Shown here piece after piece: positions 31,886-35,880 of a stretch of 35,880 bases of DNA. The translations under genes and the position numbers were made by a program. Positions within the stretch are counted from its first letter, which is position 1. Each line of letters begins with the position of its first letter. The notes under the pieces are model-generated. The model saw nothing but the letters and a program-made list of their open reading frames with translations, had not been told where the DNA came from and made no database searches. The DNA is taken from positions 1 to 35,880 of the IMG/VR virus record IMGVR_UViG_3300027793_003021; one strand, given 5' to 3'. This DNA comes from a virus.

Positions 31886-32410
31886 ATGCCCAAATTCACC
31901 ATTGTATTACAAGGTAGAGGTTCAGAAATTTATCAACATCCGATTGATTCGGATCAGAGAGAACAACTCGAACATCTAAATTTACAAGAGTGTATATTAG
32001 AGGACGTTGCCGATATCCTCAACGTTGACATGGAACATTTAGTCTCTACGGAATCCTCAATAGTTGGTGGAATTCCTGAAAACACTGAAATAACTGTGTT
32101 TGATGATGAAAATGCAACCATATTTAAAGAGGAAGTTCAGATAATTCTATTCCAAGAAACACATGATCCCAACTCTGAAATGACGGAAATCTACAACTCT
32201 AATACGTTATATGTTGAAGATAATATCAAAGGTCAGTTCTTCGAAATTACAATTGACGATGAGGAGAATTTTGACGTATCAAAACTAAAAATAAACATTA
32301 CCGATATTGAAGGTGAAGACTACGTGACATCGATAAAATACAAAGATATTGAAGGTTCATTTGGTGATTACTGGAGTAAAGGAATACATTTTTTCTTAAG
32401 CAATGAATAA
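31886..32410 (+). CDS. Unknown acidic protein
   Basis: A 174-residue acidic protein starting MPKFTIVLQGRGSEIYQHPID. A predicted helix (DQREQLEHLNLQECILEDVADIL) is followed by a beta-rich acidic region (ENTEITVFDDENATIFKEEVQIILFQET). It has no membrane helix or catalytic motif. It follows tRNA-Gly by 15 nt and overlaps the next HAD gene by 8 nt. No family is recognised. Confidence 0.6.
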   Translation: MPKFTIVLQGRGSEIYQHPIDSDQREQLEHLNLQECILEDVADILNVDMEHLVSTESSIVGGIPENTEITVFDDENATIFKEEVQIILFQETHDPNSEMTEIYNSNTLYVEDNIKGQFFEITIDDEENFDVSKLKINITDIEGEDYVTSIKYKDIEGSFGDYWSKGIHFFLSNE

Positions 32411-32795
32411 AACAATTAAAAACCCAACTTTCTTCGTCGATATCGATGGAACATTAGTTCAATATAGAAAGTTCAATGAACTATCAACTTCAGTTTTGAC
32501 CCCCATACAAGAGGTTATCGATGTAATAAACAAATACTACGACGAGGGGGCAGTAATAGTAATAACAACAGCTAGACCAAGCTCATACGAATTGTTCACA
32601 AAACAGGAACTCGAAAAAATTGGTGTCAAATACCATCAACTTGTTATGGACTTAGGTAGAGGTACAAGAGTAATACTTAACGACAAAGATCCTGAGAATG
32701 AACAAATACCGAGAGCTATAGGTATAAATTTGAACCGTAATCAGGGATGGGAAGGATTAGATATCACTGAGATGGTTAATTCGTACGAAGTATAA
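32403..32795 (+). CDS. HAD-family phosphatase
   Basis: A 130-residue minimal HAD hydrolase. Motif I FFVDIDGTLV (Asp13, Asp15), motif II VITTARP (Thr55/56) and motif III LNDKDP (Asp94, Asp96). No cap domain insert is visible. Length and the ITTARPSSYE segment resemble small phage and capsule-cluster HAD phosphatases acting on sugar or nucleotide phosphates; the substrate cannot be told. It overlaps the genes on both sides (8 nt and 1 nt), so it is in an operon with the acidic protein and DUF2061. It is not closely similar to the other HAD at 30524. Confidence 0.8.
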   Translation: MNKTIKNPTFFVDIDGTLVQYRKFNELSTSVLTPIQEVIDVINKYYDEGAVIVITTARPSSYELFTKQELEKIGVKYHQLVMDLGRGTRVILNDKDPENEQIPRAIGINLNRNQGWEGLDITEMVNSYEV

Positions 32796-33016
32796 TGGTA
32801 CAAAATAAAAGACACGTTGCTAAAACCATAAGTTACAGAATTATTAGTACACTAATAGGTTTTCTTATCATGTGGTTTGCAACTGGTTCTGTAAAAGTTG
32901 GTGCCGCTTTCGGAGTTGCAGAATTACTTTACAAACCAATACAATATTATATCCATGAACGTATTTGGTACAAGTATATCAAATATGGATTAGACAGAAA
33001 AAAAGAAGCCGATTGA
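32795..33016 (+). CDS. DUF2061 membrane protein
   Basis: A 73-residue protein with the DUF2061 pattern: KRHVAKTISYRIISTLIGFLIMWFATGSVKVGAAFGVAELLYKPIQYYIHERIWYK. Two hydrophobic helices lie at about 16-32 and 36-52, and the conserved YY-x-HER-x-W motif is near the end. In bacteria DUF2061 occurs alone or fused to sulfate-assimilation proteins; its role is unknown. The stop of the HAD gene overlaps its ATG by one base (TAATG). Confidence 0.85.
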   Translation: MVQNKRHVAKTISYRIISTLIGFLIMWFATGSVKVGAAFGVAELLYKPIQYYIHERIWYKYIKYGLDRKKEAD

Positions 33017-33035
33017 AAAATCGGTTTTTCTTTTT
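33001..33035 (+). terminator. Terminator overlapping the end of the DUF2061 gene
   Basis: CCGATT-GAAA-AATCGG followed by TTTTTCTTTTTT. The stem includes the DUF2061 stop codon. Confidence 0.85.
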
Positions 33036-33041
33036 TATGGG

Positions 33042-33049
33042 TATTTATC
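33042..33049 (+). promoter_or_regulatory. TATTTATC box (variant) upstream of M23 gene
   Basis: TATTTATC, one mismatch to the box, 4 nt before the ATG at 33054 and just after a terminator. Confidence 0.4.
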
Positions 33050-33053
33050 TTAT

Positions 33054-34262
33054 ATGAAAAAGTTACTGAGAGAAGTCACATTTATGAATCCTGTAGGATC
33101 ATCCCAAGTATCTTCTCCATTTGGTGCCAAAAGAAGTTATGAAACACATCCAGGTGTGGACATTCCCGTACCTTCAGGCACAGCTATAAAGGCACCAGCA
33201 GATGGTATTGTAAAAACAGCACACCCAAATCATAACAGACAATGTGGTGGTACAATCGATATTGATTATGGTAATGGTTTTTGGAGTAGATTTTGTCACG
33301 TAAAACGCGTTGATGTATCTCAGGGTAGTACTGTAAAAAGAGGTCAGGTGGTCGGGCTTTCAGGTGGAGGATCGGATGATCCGGGTAGAGGTAACTCACG
33401 TGGTCCGCATTTACATTTCACATTGAAAAAAGATGGTAAATTGGTTGATCCAATGAATTACGTTGATAAGTTCGACGTTGGTACACAAAATATTCCTATG
33501 TCTGCAGGGACAAAATCATCCGAAACTAATTGGGATGACTTTTTTAGTAAAGATACTCAAGTCAAAAAAGACACCACATCCAAAGAACGTAGTGAGGATC
33601 CAATATTGAAAAAGATATTAGAGCCACTGAAAAATGCTGTGATGATGAAACTTGAACACAGAGATATGATAACCCCAATCAACGAAGTATACGAGTTGTC
33701 TAATGGTCGTTACATATCAAGCGTAGAATATTCAGTCGATAATGATAAGAAAGTTTTGAATCCAGAGGATGGTAAAGTTGTTTTTGTTGGTAACAGAGAC
33801 AACTGTAAAGATTCTGTAATCATACAACATATGATTGAAAAGAAAATTTATTACACAGAATTTTGCTCTGTATCTAATATCAAAGTAAGACCGGATCAGA
33901 CATTGTCAAAGAATAAAGTTATTGGAACTGCCGGTCGTGATACTGTTGCAAGAATATTAGATAGATCTAAGTCAAAAATAAGTTTTAGACAATTCGAGAG
34001 TGACACTGAGGTTGATGACAAAGACAAGAAAAGAAAGGAGATCAAACCTGAAAGACCTAAACTCGACTCAAGAAAAGATCCAATATTAGACCTATTAACG
34101 AAACCTTTAAGAGCGTTAGACGTGGATACAAGTAATATCAAAACTGTCTCAAAAACTGATGAGGTACAACCTTACAAATGGGTAGATTGGGTAAAGAAGA
34201 ATACTGTAAGTAAAAACGAATCCATCAGAGAAAATATAAAACAGATCAAAAGATTACTATAA
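33054..34262 (+). CDS. M23 metallopeptidase with a second, degenerate M23-like domain
   Basis: A 402-residue peptidoglycan endopeptidase. The N-terminal M23 domain (about 14-140) has THPGVDI (His32, Asp36), RFCHV (His82) and GPHLHF (His119, His121), the full zinc and catalytic set. A second region (about 212-315) repeats the fold outline (LNPEDGKVVFVGNRDN, VIIQHM, VRPDQTLSKNKVIGTAG) but lacks the metal ligands. The two regions are each linked to a DPIL-x-x-[IL]-x-x-PL-x-[AN] helix (182-194 and 342-354), so the protein contains an internal duplication. The N-terminus MKKLLRE/V could be a protease-cut head or tail leader. No signal peptide; probably virion-borne. Confidence 0.87.
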   Translation: MKKLLREVTFMNPVGSSQVSSPFGAKRSYETHPGVDIPVPSGTAIKAPADGIVKTAHPNHNRQCGGTIDIDYGNGFWSRFCHVKRVDVSQGSTVKRGQVVGLSGGGSDDPGRGNSRGPHLHFTLKKDGKLVDPMNYVDKFDVGTQNIPMSAGTKSSETNWDDFFSKDTQVKKDTTSKERSEDPILKKILEPLKNAVMMKLEHRDMITPINEVYELSNGRYISSVEYSVDNDKKVLNPEDGKVVFVGNRDNCKDSVIIQHMIEKKIYYTEFCSVSNIKVRPDQTLSKNKVIGTAGRDTVARILDRSKSKISFRQFESDTEVDDKDKKRKEIKPERPKLDSRKDPILDLLTKPLRALDVDTSNIKTVSKTDEVQPYKWVDWVKKNTVSKNESIRENIKQIKRLL

Positions 34263-34267
34263 ATAAA

Positions 34268-34294
34268 AAACCCACTCAAAAAGTGGGTTTTCTA
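34268..34294. terminator. Terminator after M23 gene, probably bidirectional
   Basis: AAACCCACT-CAAAA-AGTGGGTTTT; T-rich on the plus strand, A-rich upstream so it also works for the convergent lipoprotein gene. Confidence 0.85.
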
Positions 34295-34312
34295 TTTCGG
34301 TGAGAAGATAAA

Positions 34313-34486
34313 TTACTTAACTTCAGCAGCAACTGAATCAACTTTAGTTGAATCAGCAACAACCTCTGTAGAAACTGCTGTAGAATCAACTACAACTGAA
34401 TCTTTAGTTGCAACTTCAGTAGAAGTAGAACCATTACAAGCCGCTAAACCTGCGATTACCAAAAGAGAAAACAATACTTTTTTCAT
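34313..34486 (-). CDS. Small lipoprotein
   Basis: A 57-residue protein from the ATG at 34484-34486: MKKVLFSLLVIAGLAACNGS is a lipoprotein signal peptide with the lipobox LAAC and Asn at +2. The mature part is a low-complexity Thr/Ser/Val/Asp/Lys tail with a repeated [VA]-DST-[AK]-V unit. A 71-residue frame starts upstream but would add a charged stretch before the signal, so the shorter start is preferred. Such short lipoproteins are common in Bacteroidota. In phages small lipoproteins can block superinfection, which is a possible role here. Confidence 0.78.
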   Translation of the reverse strand: MKKVLFSLLVIAGLAACNGSTSTEVATKDSVVVDSTAVSTEVVADSTKVDSVAAEVK

Positions 34487-34533
34487 TTGTTTTTTTTGTT
34501 TTAGTTTATGTAAAAAATAGTTTACCAATAGAT

Positions 34534-34541
34534 TATAAATA
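34534..34541 (-). promoter_or_regulatory. TATTTATA box upstream of lipoprotein gene
   Basis: TATTTATA in gene orientation, 47 nt before the ATG at 34486, the longest spacing among the 14 boxes. With this spacing a normal leader is possible. Confidence 0.4.
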
Positions 34542-34567
34542 TATCAAAACTATATCGAAAGGTCAAA

Positions 34568-34810
34568 TTAGAATACTTTCTTATCGTCTGAATTTCTTCT
34601 ACGTGCTTCCTCAGCTTCTTTGTAAAGCCTGATCCAAGTTAGGAAAAAGTCCACAGGAGCCAAAGCCCAACCGAGAATAATAACCATGATTGAATCTAAA
34701 GCCGGTGTTATATTCAACGCTCCAGGCGTCATGTCTCTACGATATCTTTTGTAGAGTTGAATGTGACAATAAATCACACAGATAACATAATAAGTCCAAA
34801 AAAGTTCCAT
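34568..34810 (-). CDS. Small membrane protein, unknown function
   Basis: An 80-residue protein with a helix near the start (FWTYYVICVIYCHIQLY), a basic turn (KRYRRDM), a second helix (IMVIILGWALAPVDFFLTWI) and a charged tail (KEAEEARRRNSDDKKVF). No signal peptide cleavage site is clear. It is on the minus strand between the lipoprotein and a 202-nt gap. No family is recognised. Confidence 0.6.
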   Translation of the reverse strand: MELFWTYYVICVIYCHIQLYKRYRRDMTPGALNITPALDSIMVIILGWALAPVDFFLTWIRLYKEAEEARRRNSDDKKVF

Positions 34811-35012
34811 AATAAATTGTTTTAAGGAGGATCAAGGAAAAGGTTTGAAAATTAAAATTGAAAGAATGTTGACATCTGACGTTTAATTTTTGAACTGATG
34901 AATTTTAATTTTTGAATACACAATTCGAGTTCCTGCATCAGAAATATTTGATTGTAGAGCCATTGCTAGCTTAACTTTTAATTATCTCTCCTCTTCACTT
35001 GACCCAATATTT
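34811..35012. other. Intergenic stretch, no gene seen
   Basis: 202 nt of AT-rich DNA with short repeats of TTTAATTTTTGAA (34879-34892 and 34904-34917 region) and no ORF, tRNA or clear terminator. It may hold promoters for the minus-strand gene at 34810, but no consensus element is visible. Confidence 0.4.
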
Positions 35013-35453
35013 TTAAATTGTTGTAATTGCGTTGTGATGATCCAATTCTTCTTGAATTTTTTCAATCTCAGTTTCCAAAGTTTCCACCGCCTCATCTCTC
35101 ATTTTGACTGTAATTACAGCGGTCTTAATTGTAGGTTCTTCACCCATACTTCTACCATATCTTGATGCAACTTTACCTTCAGAACAATCCAATTGTTTTA
35201 GGTTACTCACCATTCCTTTTAATTCAGATAAACGGAAAATTTGGTAATAAACAGGTGCGTTTGCAAGATGTATTTTGTTTTTTAAATCCACCAATTCATT
35301 TACCATGGTGTAATATTTTTGGTAAGACTCATTAACATCGTAAGGACGAACAGATCCTACTTCTATTGAGTTATAATGCGAGATTTTGATCATCTCTTCA
35401 GAAATTTTCTTAGCAAGTTTGTTTTTGTACTTTAAAGCTTGTTTGATAGTCAT
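35013..35453 (-). CDS. Coiled-coil protein, DIP1984-like pattern
   Basis: A 146-residue helical protein starting MTIKQALKYKNKLAKKISEE, with a central NELVDLKNKIHLANAPVYYQIFRLSELKG and a C-terminal coiled coil (TVKMRDEAVETLETEIEKIQEELDHHN). The start and the helical hairpin shape recall DIP1984/septicolysin-like proteins, but the match is weak. It lies next to the tRNA array on the same strand and starts 50 nt downstream of tRNA-Ser. Function unknown. Confidence 0.6.
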   Translation of the reverse strand: MTIKQALKYKNKLAKKISEEMIKISHYNSIEVGSVRPYDVNESYQKYYTMVNELVDLKNKIHLANAPVYYQIFRLSELKGMVSNLKQLDCSEGKVASRYGRSMGEEPTIKTAVITVKMRDEAVETLETEIEKIQEELDHHNAITTI

Positions 35454-35503
35454 AAAAAAAGTTTGTATGAAATAATAGTAAAATAGATTTTAATTGTCAA
35501 ATG

Positions 35504-35588
35504 CGGAGAGTATTGGATTCGAACCAATGGATCAGTTTCCCGACCACGGTTTAGCAAACCGCTCCTTTAACCACTCAGGCAACTCTCC
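35504..35588 (-). tRNA. tRNA-Ser (anticodon GCT)
   Basis: Acceptor GGAGAGT/ACTCTCC. Anticodon loop TTGCTAA gives GCT. A long variable arm is present as expected for Ser. T arm TTGG-TTCGAAT-CCAA. Discriminator G. Reads AGC/AGU. Confidence 0.93.
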
Positions 35589-35595
35589 TCTTTTG

Positions 35596-35670
35596 TTGGA
35601 ATGGGCGGACTCGAACCGCCGACATCTAACGTATCAGATTAGCGCTCTAAACCAACTGAGCTACATTCCA
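35596..35670 (-). tRNA. tRNA-Ile (anticodon GAT)
   Basis: Acceptor TGGAATG/CATTCCA. Anticodon loop CTGATAC gives GAT. T arm GGCGG-TTCGAGT-CCGCC. Discriminator A. Reads AUC/AUU. Confidence 0.92.
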
Positions 35671-35676
35671 ATGTTG

Positions 35677-35749
35677 GGTGAATGATGGGACTCGAACCCA
35701 CGACATCTTGAACCACAATCAAGTGTTCTTCCTCTGAACTACATCCACC
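35677..35749 (-). tRNA. tRNA-His (anticodon GTG)
   Basis: Acceptor GTGGATG/CATTCAC plus the His-specific extra G at -1 facing discriminator C. Anticodon arm CTTGA-TTGTGGT-TCAAG gives GTG. T arm GTGGG-TTCGAGT-CCCAT. Confidence 0.93.
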
Positions 35750-35754
35750 ATGAG

Positions 35755-35825
35755 TTGTCGCACAAGGATTCGAACCTTGAAAAGCAGAACCAAAATCTGC
35801 TGTGTTACCGTTACACCATACGACA
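35755..35825 (-). tRNA. tRNA-Gln (anticodon TTG)
   Basis: Acceptor TGTCGTA/TGCGACA. Anticodon arm GCAGA-TTTTGGT-TCTGC gives TTG. T arm CAAGG-TTCGAAT-CCTTG. Discriminator A. Reads CAA. Confidence 0.93.
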
Positions 35826-35830
35826 ATAAG

Positions 35831-35880
35831 TGGGAGTAGCTGGACTCGAACCAACGAACTCGAAAGAGGGAAGATTTACA
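35831..35880 (-). tRNA. tRNA-Tyr (anticodon GTA), 5' part beyond window
   Basis: The visible 3' part has the acceptor strand TACTCCC with discriminator A, T arm GTTGG-TTCGAGT-CCAGC, a long variable arm (CCTCTTTCGAG) and the anticodon-loop end TGTAAA before stem TCTTC. This fits GTA and a type II tRNA, so Tyr. The D arm lies outside the window. Confidence 0.8.

Overview
This window is most likely part of a large tailed-phage genome (T4-like head module) that infects a member of the Bacteroidota. The phage evidence is a minus-strand block with recognisable terminase large subunit, portal, prohead protease, acidic scaffold and major capsid protein in T4 order (17-20-core-21-22-23). The host evidence is a Bacteroidota-type ribosomal protein bS21, a tmRNA with the Bacteroidota resume context, an Oar-like TonB-dependent outer-membrane protein, a DUF4494-like protein, leaders without Shine-Dalgarno sequences, and two near-perfect Bacteroidota promoters (TTTG, then 19-20 nt, then TAnnTTTG). 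The DNA is AT-rich throughout. Nothing in the window proves whether the phage is strictly lytic. No integrase or repressor is seen.

Layout. Positions 1-17112 are almost entirely minus-strand virion genes. From upstream to downstream these are a KTSC protein, a four-part nucleotidyltransferase/M23/peptidoglycan-binding/lysozyme-like fusion, a Thr/Pro-repeat protein, several acidic or unknown proteins, terminase, portal, a core-type protein, protease, small proteins, scaffold and capsid. The only plus-strand gene in this block is bS21, at 5291-5476. Positions 17172-22202 hold a protein-quality-control group: Hsp20, a ClpC-type AAA+ unfoldase, an M20-family peptidase and a tmRNA. Positions 22400-26636 hold tRNA-Glu, a small ORF, the 1091-residue outer-membrane receptor and a DoxX-like protein. 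Positions 26663-34262 are plus-strand accessory genes: two related WCT-type proteins (one with MORN-like repeats), small membrane proteins, two HAD phosphatases, PspC, DUF2061, an M23 peptidase and three tRNAs. The right end has a small lipoprotein, a membrane protein, a coiled-coil protein and a minus-strand tRNA array (Ser, Ile, His, Gln, Tyr).

How the parts may work together. The head genes build and mature a prohead. The gp21-type protease probably cuts the capsid protein at Leu-Ile-Asn-Glu/Ala, and similar L-x-E sites lie at the N-termini or domain borders of several other proteins. The translation set (nine tRNAs, tmRNA, bS21) and the proteolysis set (ClpC with an IGF loop, Hsp20, M20 peptidase) suggest that the phage adjusts host translation and protein turnover. 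The envelope set (TonB-type receptor, DoxX, PspC, DUF2061, lipoprotein) suggests that it also remodels the cell surface.

A recurring TATTTATA box lies 3-47 nt upstream of 14 start codons on both strands, always in the gene's orientation. It is the clearest undescribed signal in the window. The most striking functional idea is the phage-encoded tmRNA/ClpC/Hsp20/peptidase neighbourhood combined with a phage bS21.
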